DNA from: Pseudobacteriovorax sp.
GTDB lineage: Bacteria; Bdellovibrionota_B; Oligoflexia; Oligoflexales; Oligoflexaceae
DNA: 64,000 nt
Direction: 5' to 3'
Assembly (NCBI GenBank): GCA_013215145.1
Contig: JABSRP010000042.1
Span: forward strand, 1-64,000
Shown here: piece after piece, positions 8,756 to 17,334 of the stretch
How the letters are laid out: each line of letters starts with the position of its first letter
How positions within the stretch are numbered: position 1 is the stretch's first letter
Notes under the pieces: generated by a model
What the model saw: only the letters and a program-made list of their open reading frames with translations
The model's database searches: none
Told to the model about the DNA's origin: nothing
Position numbers and translations under genes: made by a program

Positions 8756-8795
8756 ATCAAGGCACAAGGAATAAAAGTACCGCAGTTAACCAACG

Positions 8796-8917
8796 GTTAA
8801 TGAGGACACTTTTTTTCCGCAGTAACGCCGAGTCAGTGCGCCTTTTAGTGGTATCTGTTAATGAGGACACTTTTTTTCCGCAGTAACGCCGAGTCAGAGT
8901 GTTTTTTAGTAGTATCT
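8796..8917. repeat. two tandem copies of a 61-bp unit
   Basis: Unit 1 (8796-8856) and unit 2 (8857-8917) share the first 41 bp exactly, from GTTAATGAGGACAC to CGCCGAGTCAG, and about 15 of the next 20. Unit 2 runs into the 3' end of the TM2-domain gene (stop at 8906), so the repeat includes that gene's last codons. It looks like a local duplication of the gene's 3' boundary. Confidence 0.85.
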
Positions 8918-9337
8918 AGCAGCACGGTGCATCTCTTTTAAGTGATACTCATTGATCTGTTCGTTAAGCGTGAAAAAATCATAGACCACACCAATACCCA
9001 AAAGCCCACCCGTACAAAGATAAAGTAAACCAGTCAGCCACTTACCCATAAAAAAGCGGTGCACTCCAAAAAAACCAAGGAAGGTCAGCAAAATCCAAAG
9101 GACATTATAGTCCAAAGGTCCGGCAGTGTAGTTATAATCGGCCTTACGATCTAGACTGGGGATCAAAAACAAATCCACTATCCATCCGACGAGAAACAAG
9201 CCTCCCGTAAAGAACCACAGCAGGCCCGTCAGCTGACGGCCAAAGTAAAATCTGTGGGCTCCCATAAAGCCGAATATCCAAAGGATATAACCCATCACCA
9301 CGCTGTGGGTGTTGGCGCTTTGATTATGATAGTTCAT
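8906..9337 (-). CDS. double TM2-domain membrane protein
   Basis: 143 aa, starting at the ATG at 9337 (AGAAGG 7 nt upstream), which overlaps the PspC stop by one base. It contains two tandem TM2 units, each with a pair of membrane helices and the family signature: GFMGAHRFYFGRQLTGLLW...GGLFLVGWIVDLFLIP, then GFFGVHRFFMGKWLTGLLY...GGLLGIGVVYDFF. The acidic residue ending each second helix is kept. TM2 proteins have no defined biochemical role. Its place as the fourth gene of pspABC suggests a part in envelope-stress response. Confidence 0.85.
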   Translation of the reverse strand: MNYHNQSANTHSVVMGYILWIFGFMGAHRFYFGRQLTGLLWFFTGGLFLVGWIVDLFLIPSLDRKADYNYTAGPLDYNVLWILLTFLGFFGVHRFFMGKWLTGLLYLCTGGLLGIGVVYDFFTLNEQINEYHLKEMHRAARYY

Positions 9338-9723
9338 CACACATCCTTCTCTAGTTTGCGATACTCCTGATCGAGACGGTAGCGGTTTGAGACCATGTAG
9401 GACTCAAGGGCATTCAGCCTCCGCTTGCAGCGGTTCAGCACCTGCTCGGCGTGACGAACCTGGTAGCTGCGGTTGTCTCGGATCTTCTGCTGGCTGCGCG
9501 TATCCGCTAGTGAGGGCTTGGCTGCTGACTTACCGATGGGCAGGACAAACCCCAGAGCGATATAGGCAAAGGCCACCGGAAGCACGCCAGTCAGCACTAT
9601 TAAGACAAGCCCGATACGCATAAGATTCACCGGAATATCGTAGGAGTCGGCGATGCCGGCCGTGACGCCGGTAAAGACGCCTTTTTCCGGCAGGCGATAA
9701 AAGCGGCGATTAAAGTCTGTCAT
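9337..9723 (-). CDS. pspC: phage shock protein C
   Basis: 128 aa from the ATG at 9723 (GGAG 8 nt upstream). The PspC domain is at residues 5-65: FYRLPEKGVFTGVTAGIADSY, then a hydrophobic span (LMRIGLVLIVLTGVLPVAFAYIALGFVLP). The C-terminal half is a basic coiled coil (RHAEQVLNRCKRRLNALE). In enterobacteria PspC with PspB senses inner-membrane damage and draws PspA away from PspF. It overlaps pspB upstream and the TM2 gene downstream, so the operon is translationally coupled. Confidence 0.9.
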   Translation of the reverse strand: MTDFNRRFYRLPEKGVFTGVTAGIADSYDIPVNLMRIGLVLIVLTGVLPVAFAYIALGFVLPIGKSAAKPSLADTRSQQKIRDNRSYQVRHAEQVLNRCKRRLNALESYMVSNRYRLDQEYRKLEKDV

Positions 9724-9955
9724 GACGTGTTCTCCATCCCGGAGCATCTTGGTCTAAGATCGACTCCAGTGTGTTGATCCTTTGTTCGAGGGACAAAGCC
9801 GTCTGGCTAAGCTGCTCGAGGTCGACATTGGCCTCGCGCCGCTGAAATTTCTGCTCTTTACGATCGTTGCGATAGCGCAGGGTCATAAACGTGTGAAGCA
9901 GTTTATAGACCAAAACGCTGGCAACGATGGCTATGGCTAATTCGTTTCCGCTCAT
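9710..9955 (-). CDS. pspB: phage shock protein B
   Basis: 81 aa, the usual size. One N-terminal membrane helix (LAIAIVASVLVYKLL), then a charged coiled coil ending in the family's conserved tail RINTLESILDQDAPGWRTR. It partners PspC at the inner membrane in signalling to PspA. The start overlaps the pspA stop by 4 bp and its end overlaps the start of pspC. Confidence 0.9.
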   Translation of the reverse strand: MSGNELAIAIVASVLVYKLLHTFMTLRYRNDRKEQKFQRREANVDLEQLSQTALSLEQRINTLESILDQDAPGWRTRHDRL

Positions 9956-10647
9956 ACGTTTGCCGCATCATCTGTAGAGGAATCTTTGTTGATCCGTGAT
10001 TTGATCTCGGCTAGTTGCTTGTCGATGTCCTCTTGGATCTCAAGCTCTTCGATCTCGCTGTGCAAACTCTGTGACTGCGAGCCACGGTTGCGAGCTACGG
10101 TGACCTCACCCTCGAGGCGGTCGATACCTTGCTCGTACTGCTCAAACTTTGCAAAAGCCTTCGCGCTTCCTGTGCGATCCAAGGTGTTTTGGATCTGCGC
10201 CTGATTCTGCAGCGACTGCTGACGCATGATGATGGACTTTTGTCGCTGCTTGGCGTCTTCGAGTTTGCCGTTGAGGGTTTTGATGTCCTCTTGCAGCTGG
10301 TTAAGGCTGCTATCGGTCTGCTCCATCCGCAGCTCGTAGCCTTCGATGGCTTTATCGACAGCGAGTTTTTCTTGCAGTGCGCCGCGGGCGAGATCTTCGC
10401 GCTCTTTGCTGACGGCGAGCTCGGCCTTGCGTGACCATTCGTCGGCCTGTGCCTTAAGGCCTGATATCTGGCGCTCGAAGCCTTTCTTTTCGGCGATCAG
10501 TTTGGCGGCTGAGCTTTTGACTTCCACCAGGGTCTCTTCCATCTCCTGGATCATAAGTCGTACCATTTTGTCGGGGTTTTCTGCCCGATCGAGCATATGA
10601 ATGATGTTTGAACCGAGGATGTCTTTGATGCGCGAAAATATAGTCAT
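9952..10647 (-). CDS. pspA: phage shock protein A
   Basis: 231 aa from the ATG at 10647 with AAGGAG upstream. It is a classical PspA/IM30 coiled-coil protein: amphipathic N-helix IFSRIKDILGSNIIHMLDRAENPDKMV, interrupted here only by family-typical substitutions, then MIQEMEETLVEVKSSAA and long helical hairpins. PspA binds damaged inner membrane and, in unstressed cells, inhibits the activator PspF. It is the first gene of the operon and lies about 27 nt downstream of the predicted transcription start of a sigma-54 promoter. Confidence 0.93.
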   Translation of the reverse strand: MTIFSRIKDILGSNIIHMLDRAENPDKMVRLMIQEMEETLVEVKSSAAKLIAEKKGFERQISGLKAQADEWSRKAELAVSKEREDLARGALQEKLAVDKAIEGYELRMEQTDSSLNQLQEDIKTLNGKLEDAKQRQKSIIMRQQSLQNQAQIQNTLDRTGSAKAFAKFEQYEQGIDRLEGEVTVARNRGSQSQSLHSEIEELEIQEDIDKQLAEIKSRINKDSSTDDAANV

Positions 10648-10684
10648 GATGTGCTCCTTACAGCTGTTGTTCAGCTCTGTACTA

Positions 10685-10700
10685 AGCATAAGACGTGCCA
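10685..10700 (-). promoter_or_regulatory. sigma-54 promoter of the psp operon
   Basis: The reverse strand reads TGGCACG-TCTT-ATGC, matching the -24/-12 consensus TGGCACG-N4-TTGC in all but one base with exact GG-GC spacing. It is placed to start transcription near 10674, just before pspA. A divergent pspF, a sigma-54 activator, supports the assignment. PspF upstream sites would be expected in 10701-10850 but cannot be recognised by eye. Confidence 0.85.
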
Positions 10701-10960
10701 GTGCCGGCTTAGATTTCAAAAAAAGCCGTAGACCCCTAAAACTATAGGGTGAAATGATTTTCTGCTGCCGCTTATCCGGCGTAGGTGCTATAGGAAGTTT
10801 CGGCTAGTAGACACATTTGAGGAAAATCTGCTAGCAGTTTGCGCTAAGTTTTAGCAAAAAGCACTAAATGTTTAAAACCATGAACTAGAAACTAAGAACC
10901 AAGGTCCAGGTGCTCATATCTGAGGACTCTTATTGGGGGAAGTACAAAGTACATAGACTT

Positions 10961-12055
10961 ATGCAAAGCCCGTCATCCTTTATAGGCCACTCCGAAGCGT
11001 TTTTAGATCTGATGGAGCACGTCGCCGCTTTGGCCAAGACAGAGTTTCCCGTGGTGATCTACGGCGAGCGCGGCACTGGCAAAGAGCTAGTGGCCGAGCG
11101 CCTGCACTATCACTCGGGTCGTTGGCAGGAGCCTTTGGTGAAGGTCAACTGCGCTGCCATCAAAGAAAGCCTGCTCGAGGCCGAGCTCTTCGGCTACGAA
11201 GTTGGCGCCTTTACCGGAGCGCAAAAACGCTACGAGGGTAAGTTCGCACGGGCTAACGGCGGTACCTTGTTCCTCGATGAGATCCACACCGCCAGCCTTA
11301 ATCTGCAAGAAAAGCTGCTGCGGGTGGTGGAATACGGCGAGTTCGAACCCCTCGGCGGGCGTGAAACCCTGCAGGCCCATGTCCGCCTGGTGACAGCCAC
11401 CAACCAGAACCTGCGCCAGGCCGTAAGCGAAGGCCGCTTCCGCGCCGACCTTCTCGATCGCCTCTGCTTTGATGTCATCGCCATCCCCGCCCTGCGCGAG
11501 AGACCAGCCGACATCATGCCTCTGGCTGAGCATTTTGCCATGAAGATGTCGCAGCTCTTAGCCTGGGAGCATTTTCCAGGATTTGCCGCGGCGGCTGAGT
11601 CCGCACTCGAAGGCTATGCCTGGCCCGGCAATGTCCGCGAGCTCAAGACGACTGTGGAGCGCTCCCTGTTTCATCACCAAGCCGGATCGGAGGAGGCGGT
11701 CAGCGCTATCCGCTTTGATCCCTTTACCCAGCTGGCGTCGGAACAGCCCCAAGACCAAGTTGTATCATCGGAAAAGACTAACAGTCCCTCAGAGGCAGAT
11801 AAAGAGACATCCACTGACAACGAAAGTGGCGCCAAAGAGGCAGGTATAGCCAACGAAGCCGGACTAGCCGCCTCCTTCAGCGAGCAGGTCCGCGCCTACG
11901 AGATCCAGCTCCTCGAGGATGCCATGGCAAAAAACCGCTACAACCAGACCGCCTGCTCCCAGGCTTTGGGCCTCAGCTATCACCAGCTGCGAAACCTGCT
12001 CAAAAAATACGATATCGCCCGCTCCCCAGTCTCTAGCTCGGATGAATTACACTAA
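10961..12055 (+). CDS. pspF: sigma-54 activator of the psp operon
   Basis: 364 aa from the ATG at 10961, chosen because the PspF family begins directly with the AAA+ region; a GTG at 10910 would add 17 residues. The AAA+ domain has Walker A GERGTGKE, the sigma-54-contacting GAFTGA loop, Walker B GGTLFLDE and the arginine region FRADLLDRL. It lacks an N-terminal receiver domain, as in E. coli PspF, which is controlled by PspA binding. A low-complexity acidic linker (residues about 270-310) leads to a Fis-type helix-turn-helix (NQTACSQALGLSYHQLRNLL). It is divergent from pspABC and more GC-rich than the neighbouring secreted genes. Confidence 0.93.
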   Translation: MQSPSSFIGHSEAFLDLMEHVAALAKTEFPVVIYGERGTGKELVAERLHYHSGRWQEPLVKVNCAAIKESLLEAELFGYEVGAFTGAQKRYEGKFARANGGTLFLDEIHTASLNLQEKLLRVVEYGEFEPLGGRETLQAHVRLVTATNQNLRQAVSEGRFRADLLDRLCFDVIAIPALRERPADIMPLAEHFAMKMSQLLAWEHFPGFAAAAESALEGYAWPGNVRELKTTVERSLFHHQAGSEEAVSAIRFDPFTQLASEQPQDQVVSSEKTNSPSEADKETSTDNESGAKEAGIANEAGLAASFSEQVRAYEIQLLEDAMAKNRYNQTACSQALGLSYHQLRNLLKKYDIARSPVSSSDELH

Positions 12056-12338
12056 TAGACTAGTGGCTTGAATTTTTTTTGGGGGAAGAGCCTACATAAA
12101 GGGCTAGCACCTTTGCATACACCCCACCAGACTAGCGAACCTGGGCAGGATGTACTGTCTTTAGGTACTAAACTTTCTTGTAGACTAACCTTAGACCGAG
12201 CGTCCCAGCACGTAAACTTTGGAAGTATTACGCTTTAGTGCCTGTAACTAGTAGCATACAGCTAGATTTTTCTTGAAGTAACTGCGTCCAAATGCTAAGT
12301 GGTTCGGTCTGAGAGCTTAATACAATTTGGGATTGCAA

Positions 12339-13076
12339 ATGGACCTGTCGACGACTCTGAAAGAAGGGATCGCTGCTTGGCTAGAATCTAGTCCAAGACG
12401 TAACCTTCGATTACTGGAACGGTTCACCGGAGTGTCCTACTCCACCCTTAGGCGGCTCCAAGCCGGCGAGCGGACCCCCACTCCAGACTCGATCATACCT
12501 TTGTGCGAGGTGATCTTTGATCGGGAGCAGACGGCTAAGGTATTGGCCGAGCATTATCCTAAGATGTTAAACTTTTTCGAGAATATTATTCTCAACGGGA
12601 TAGTTTCTCAGCCTGACGACAACGCTAGATCAGCTCTACTAACTCCAGATAACTTCATCATTTTTGTTTATTGCTCTATCACAAAAAAGGGTAGTCGCGA
12701 AAAAATCAGAGAGCTTTGGGGACGACGAGGTATTCGTGCCTTGGAAGATTTGATTGATTCGGAGGTGCTCGTCCCCGAGGATAATATATTTGTCGGAAAA
12801 AAAGAGCGGGTTGCTTTTTCAACGGCAAACACAACAATTAGCCACGTTACCGCTCTTTTGGATGAGTACAAATCGTCTACGCCAAAAGACGGCTCTAAAA
12901 TTTCCTACACGATTTCGACGGTTAGTGAGAAGGCTTTGGATTCCCTTAGACAAGCTCACTTGGACTTTTTAAATAGGGTTGGAGGTATCGTAAAAGATGA
13001 TGCAAACGATGGTGAAATCGTGTATTATCTAGCCAGCTTTAGCAGCGTGATCCCTGATGGAGGAGGTGAATCTTGA
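12339..13076 (+). CDS. putative regulator sharing the N-terminal module of the hybrid kinase
   Basis: 245 aa from the ATG at 12339 (MDLSTTLKEGIAAWL), chosen by alignment to the kinase at 26178-28469, which starts MDLTAILKKGVADWL. Residues 15-60 look like a helix-turn-helix (LERFTGVSYSTLRRLQAGERTPTPDSI, in which TGVSYSTLRRL would be the recognition part). Residues 60-200 are colinear with the kinase's N-terminal region (LAEHYPKMLNFF, ELWGRRGIRALEDLI, NIFVGKKE). A cytoplasmic DNA-binding or protein-binding switch is inferred. It overlaps the next gene by 4 bp, with GGAGGAGG near its own 3' end. Confidence 0.75.
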   Translation: MDLSTTLKEGIAAWLESSPRRNLRLLERFTGVSYSTLRRLQAGERTPTPDSIIPLCEVIFDREQTAKVLAEHYPKMLNFFENIILNGIVSQPDDNARSALLTPDNFIIFVYCSITKKGSREKIRELWGRRGIRALEDLIDSEVLVPEDNIFVGKKERVAFSTANTTISHVTALLDEYKSSTPKDGSKISYTISTVSEKALDSLRQAHLDFLNRVGGIVKDDANDGEIVYYLASFSSVIPDGGGES

Positions 13077-13351
13077 AAAATTTGCTTTTAGTATTTGTAA
13101 TGCTTTTATCGGAGTTTAGCCTGAGTGCCGGCATTATTGTTGGTAATGGCAATAAAAAACACAATGTAATCAATGGACAGCACCATGTTGTTCTCGAATA
13201 TAACGATATGCAAACAGTCAAAGAAGCCCTTATCGACCGTGAAAACATCACCTTCGATGACGTTGAGCTAAGACCATTCCAACAGCACAGAAACACGATT
13301 CGTGCGGTGGATGTTAAGACTCAGCAGCTTTATATCTTCTCTGCCGAATAA
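13073..13351 (+). CDS. small exported protein coupled to the putative regulator
   Basis: 92 aa starting at a TTG inside the upstream stop (TTGA overlap), with an exceptionally strong ribosome binding site (GGAGGAGGTG). Signal peptide MKNLLLVFVMLLSEFSLSAG. The mature part is about 73 residues, without Cys, with a polar N-terminus (GNGNKKHNVINGQHHVV) and a C-terminus ending QQLYIFSAE. No family recognised. A strict terminator follows, so the two genes form one transcript. Confidence 0.75.
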   Translation: MKNLLLVFVMLLSEFSLSAGIIVGNGNKKHNVINGQHHVVLEYNDMQTVKEALIDRENITFDDVELRPFQQHRNTIRAVDVKTQQLYIFSAE

Positions 13352-13390
13352 AAATAGTTAATCTCTTACGATTAAATTCTTGTAAGTTTT

Positions 13391-13420
13391 GCCCGCAGCA
13401 GTCGTTGCGGGCTTTTTTTG
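13391..13420 (+). terminator. rho-independent terminator
   Basis: GCCCGCA (13391-13397) pairs with TGCGGGC (13406-13412) around an 8-nt loop, followed by seven T. It ends the two-gene regulator/small-protein transcript. Confidence 0.9.
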
Positions 13421-13434
13421 TTTAGCGTTTAGAA

Positions 13435-15240
13435 TTAGTCACTGCGTTGGCTTAGCCGGTCCTGCTGCAGGGGTCTAAGCTTTTCGTTTAGTGTATCTAT
13501 AGTATAAGGGAAGATCAGCCGCTGAAAGAAGCCGTTGTTGTGGCTACCCTGGGCGTATTCGTAGAACTGGCCGATGTCAGCATAGAGGGGGAACTCGGCG
13601 GCGCGGACCTTATCGCTGTCAATGAATTGGATAAAGGCGGGGCGCTCACCGGTCCATTGGCTTTCGCCCTCGAGGGCGACGCCAAGACCCATGGGTTTGC
13701 CGGCGGCTTTGAGTTTGATCTTGGCTCGCCTGGCCATGCGTTCGGGGATGATATAGGAATCTAAGGATATCCAAGTCTGGTTGAGATAGACCTCGGCATA
13801 AGAATGATCCACATAGGGCCCGGGGATATCGAGGCCATCTAGGATATCGACGTTGATCTCAGCAAACAACGGCCGCGCAGGAATCCCTGCGGCGCGCATC
13901 ATCGTCACAAAAAGAGTGGTCTTGCTATGGCAGAAGCCGACCTTAGAGGCTAGCACCTCGCTGCCCTTATACAGTCCAAAGTCCTCGCGCCAGCCAAAGG
14001 CGATCTGATCGCGGACATAATCGTGGATGGCCACTGCGATCTGCCGCCTGTTCTCAAGCCCCTGACTAAGATTCGCCAAAAGTTTGGCGATGCCCTTGTG
14101 CTTAGTATCAAACAACTCTGTCTCGCCGAGATATAGTTTAGGATCATCCTTGCCATAAATCCTCTCGGTGGGCTTAAAGTCTTCAGCTGGCAGAATCAAC
14201 TCGCTGTCCCCTTGTTTTGGGGCAATAAACGCTGTGACTCCATGCTTTTTCTTAGCGGCTTCTAGATCATCCATCGGCTCATTGATGCCCTCGTAGGTGA
14301 GTTTGAAGGTTCCAAAGTGGATGCCTACCGAGTACTCGCTATTGAGATCCTTGTGGGCGAGTACCGCCTCCTCGGGATTGGTATGAACATACTGCATAAA
14401 CCAGCGTGGCTCATAAGCGCCGATAGGTAGTAGAGCTAGTTGAAAGGATTTGAACTGAAACCCCTGCTTTTTAAAGTGCTCGGAGTAACCTGTATCACCA
14501 GCAAAATACACCCGGCCCGAGGGCGACTGAACCACAAAGGAGCCCCAGAGGGTTTTCTTTTGATCAAAGATGCCCCGGCCTGAGCGGTGCTGGCATTCCA
14601 CAAACCAAACATCTACATCACCGATCTTCAATGACTGATTCCAGTCCATCTCGCGAAAGCGTTTGACCCCAAGATCACGCATCAAAGGCCCCAGTCCTAA
14701 GCCAACAACAAAATAAGGCTGCTTTTTCTGCGGCCGGGCCACAAGCCTTTCAATGGTCTCGGCATCGAGATGATCGTAATGATCGTGACTGATCAGAACC
14801 AGATCGATCTCAGGCAGGTCTTCGAACTTCACTGCGGGCTTGCTATAGCGTTTGGGTCCGGCAAAGGATACGGGACTGGCTCGCTCGCTATATATCGGGT
14901 CGGTGAGGATGTTAAGCCCTGCCGTCTGGATTAAAAAAGTCGAGTGATTGATGAAGGTGTAGCGAATCCCCTCGTTCACCCGCTGCGCCTTTGGTTTGGT
15001 GAAGATCACTGGATTAAACTCCGGCCAGGGGGTTCCCGGTGAGTTCCAGGCGAGTTTGATAAAATCGAGGAAGGTTTTGGACTGGGGGTTGCTGTTGCGA
15101 AAATACCCTGAGTCGAAGTTATCGCTTTTGGGTCCATTGTAAGGAGACTGACAGCTGGTCAGCACCACAGCCGAAACACCCGCAAACAAAAACAGCAGCA
15201 CAAACCAACGCATCCAAGGCAGCTTTGTCATAAGACCCAT
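13435..15240 (-). CDS. lipoprotein fusing a metallo-beta-lactamase-fold domain to a transglutaminase-like domain
   Basis: 601 aa. A hydrophobic N-terminus ends in the lipobox VVLTSC. Residues 85-350 are an MBL-fold domain of the RomA/NAPE-PLD type: INHSTFLIQ, LTDPIYSERAS, the metal motif SHDHYDHLD, ECQHRSGRG, FAGDTGYS, LPIGAYEPRWFM, GIHFGTF. Residues 380-520 are a transglutaminase-like cysteine-protease fold with the full triad: Cys in GFCHSKTTLF, His in VDHSYAEVYL, Asp in WISLDSYI. The MBL relatives cleave phosphodiesters such as N-acyl-phosphatidylethanolamine. An enzyme with two activities in the outer envelope is inferred. No partner gene is obvious; it is convergent with the regulator transcript. 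Confidence 0.85.
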   Translation of the reverse strand: MGLMTKLPWMRWFVLLFLFAGVSAVVLTSCQSPYNGPKSDNFDSGYFRNSNPQSKTFLDFIKLAWNSPGTPWPEFNPVIFTKPKAQRVNEGIRYTFINHSTFLIQTAGLNILTDPIYSERASPVSFAGPKRYSKPAVKFEDLPEIDLVLISHDHYDHLDAETIERLVARPQKKQPYFVVGLGLGPLMRDLGVKRFREMDWNQSLKIGDVDVWFVECQHRSGRGIFDQKKTLWGSFVVQSPSGRVYFAGDTGYSEHFKKQGFQFKSFQLALLPIGAYEPRWFMQYVHTNPEEAVLAHKDLNSEYSVGIHFGTFKLTYEGINEPMDDLEAAKKKHGVTAFIAPKQGDSELILPAEDFKPTERIYGKDDPKLYLGETELFDTKHKGIAKLLANLSQGLENRRQIAVAIHDYVRDQIAFGWREDFGLYKGSEVLASKVGFCHSKTTLFVTMMRAAGIPARPLFAEINVDILDGLDIPGPYVDHSYAEVYLNQTWISLDSYIIPERMARRAKIKLKAAGKPMGLGVALEGESQWTGERPAFIQFIDSDKVRAAEFPLYADIGQFYEYAQGSHNNGFFQRLIFPYTIDTLNEKLRPLQQDRLSQRSD

Positions 15241-15468
15241 CCATCAGCAATAACCGTATGTATCGAAGACTAACATCGAACAGGGGACACCATCGATATT
15301 CGCCCTATACTATCCTATCACCTAATGATGAATTCTTCCCAAGTCAAAGCTGTGGCTATATTTGTGTGGGTAAAATAGGCAAATCCAAAGGTGTGATCGA
15401 AGCGGACGCTCTTGAAACCTCTAAAAGTTTTTGCTAGTCAATCGCTAATAATAACTCAGGAGAATACT

Positions 15469-16464
15469 ATGAAAATCTTTTCAGCCAAGACTTTGGCGGT
15501 GACCTCGCTTCTGCTTGCCACCACGTCATGTGATGACACGTCCTACTTTGTCAGGTTCCTCAACTCCAAGATTCTGAAGCCCTTCACGCTGACGAACGAC
15601 GCCGGTACGGCCCTCAAGTTTCAGGCGGCAGACTATGTCCCGGAACCTGAGCCCACCGACGAGATCGATGCGATTGCGGTGCCAGGAATCAACCATACCG
15701 GCGACCTTGGAGTCTGTGAGTCCGGTGCTGCGCAAAGCCAGTTAAAAAACGATCTTTTCTTTGTGATTTCCGGTCTTGAGCGCCAACCAGCAGGGCAGCG
15801 TGAGCTCAACTCGTTTGCTGTGGAAACCCTAGAAAACACACCTCTATGTCGGCCTTTTGCTCAGCGTCTGGTGAAAATCAACGAGTTGCTCACAGGCAAC
15901 AGACCAACGGTGCCAGCGCCAAAACCACCAACCCCTATCGAGCCAACTTACGTGATCACAGGGGTAAATCTTGATCTTAAGAAAAGAAAACCTGAGATTA
16001 AATTATCTACGAGCGGTGGCATGATCACCCTTAAGACCAACCTTTCGAAAAAGGATTTGAAAGAAGCCTTATCTCGCAACAAGGTCTATATCCCGAAGGA
16101 TCGCACAGGCAAGAACATCGCGGTAAATGTTCAGAATGTTCCGGGAACTTGGGAATATGATAGCAACGATTACACTTACGAGACGAGCTGTCAGGACTCT
16201 TACACCGAGACTCACTGCGAGTGGATCGACCGCGAGCGCGTCTGTCGTGATGTCACGATTTATGTTCCAGGGACACAAGAGGTCACCGTTACCACAACGA
16301 CCTCGGCTGAGGACTTTACATTAACTCTGCAAAAGGATAATAAGTCCGTCGCAGAGGTGGTATTCAACCTCGAAGAAGAGAACACCTATCGTCGCACGTC
16401 GACCTGTGTTGCCGATTATCCCCCCCATCATGGTGGTGGACACCATGGCGGTTGGGGCCACTAA
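15469..16464 (+). CDS. lipoprotein with Cys-rich and His/Gly-rich C-terminus
   Basis: 331 aa from the ATG at 15469 (CAGGAG upstream). Lipobox LLATTSC within MKIFSAKTLAVTSLLLA. The middle is a beta-rich region after a Pro-rich linker (PTVPAPKPPTPIEP). The C-terminal third has five Cys (TSCQDSYTETHCEW, RVCRDV, TSTCVADY) and ends in a His/Gly tail (HHGGGHHGGWGH) that could bind metal. No known family. It stands alone upstream of the 870-bp intergenic region that holds a palindromic element. Confidence 0.75.
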   Translation: MKIFSAKTLAVTSLLLATTSCDDTSYFVRFLNSKILKPFTLTNDAGTALKFQAADYVPEPEPTDEIDAIAVPGINHTGDLGVCESGAAQSQLKNDLFFVISGLERQPAGQRELNSFAVETLENTPLCRPFAQRLVKINELLTGNRPTVPAPKPPTPIEPTYVITGVNLDLKKRKPEIKLSTSGGMITLKTNLSKKDLKEALSRNKVYIPKDRTGKNIAVNVQNVPGTWEYDSNDYTYETSCQDSYTETHCEWIDRERVCRDVTIYVPGTQEVTVTTTTSAEDFTLTLQKDNKSVAEVVFNLEEENTYRRTSTCVADYPPHHGGGHHGGWGH

Positions 16465-17334
16465 TAAACGGTAGCCGGTAGCGGACACGATGGTTTCTAA
16501 ATGACTGCTTACGCAGTAGATGAGACTACGTGGCCAGCCCCTAGGACAATAGGGGTTGGTTCATTTTTTCTGAAATTACCTTTCGAAAAAAATACAAAAC
16601 ACAAAATACGGACATGGAAATGTTCGTTGTGCATTAAAGCAGAAAAGTCTTGTTTCACTCACTTATACTTTTGGCTTTGGGCTTCACAACGGGTTCTTGA
16701 AAAGGGACTCGTTATTTGATTTTTGGTTTGGATTTTTTTCAAACTCTAATCCTAACGATATCCCTAGACCTCAGCAAAACACTGCGCCTCGTTGGGGTGT
16801 TTACGGTTCTGCGGTTTTCTTGCATCGGCTTCATAAGTTTTGCTGAGGTCTAGGGATATATCGTTAGGATTAGAGTATAGACTGCCATCTTTCAAGGAAT
16901 TCGGGATTGATGGGATTAGGGGTAGAGTATCATCATTCTCGTAATTCACGGAGTTAGTGGATTAGAGTATAGACAGCCGTCCTTTTGAAAATTGACGAAC
17001 TAGGTAGGGGTGACTTAGTGCTCCACATAAAGATCCATGCTTAAGCTAAAAGTTTTAGCGCGCAATCACCCTCTTTCCTTGATCAAATTTTGCAATATTT
17101 GTAGGCGGCAAACGTCATAAACTAGGAAGCAGTCTGTATATGAAGGTTTGCCGCTGGACGTTTAATTGCTCGTAGGATTTTTGTAGGTACATCGGCTGTG
17201 GGCAAATTACATCAATACGAAAAGCTGAATGGAGTCTGAAAATTCGAAATTTCATACAAAATGTACTTTTCGGTGAGACAAAATATCGAGCTCATAGCGC
17301 AGCTAGCGAGACGCGTTCCACTTGGACCAGTCTT
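16465..17334. other. 870-bp intergenic region holding palindromic element 1
   Basis: Apart from the palindrome at 16743-16876, the region contains a 16-bp direct repeat (GGATTAGAGTATAGAC) at 16867-16882 and 16959-16974, the first copy lying across the palindrome's right end, and a degenerate relative near 16913-16930. No ORF with coding character or RNA gene seen. Confidence 0.6.
16743..16876 (-). repeat. private-arm palindrome with 66-bp core, element 1
   Basis: The core at 16776-16841 reads on the reverse strand AAAACTTATGAAGCCGA, 34 nt of A/C-rich sequence, then GAGGCGCAGTGTTTT. It is flanked by inverted arms 16743-16775 and 16842-16876, identical when reverse-complemented except for a 2-nt AT insertion on the right. 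The arm sequence is not seen next to any other element. Belongs to the six-member family described under findings; subtype GAAGCC/CAGTG with element 4. Confidence 0.9.

Noticed and set aside
10910..10960. GTG start for pspF at 10910
   Set aside because: The extra 17 residues do not match the family, whose members begin directly at the AAA+ region; ATG 10961 fits better, though neither has a strong ribosome binding site.
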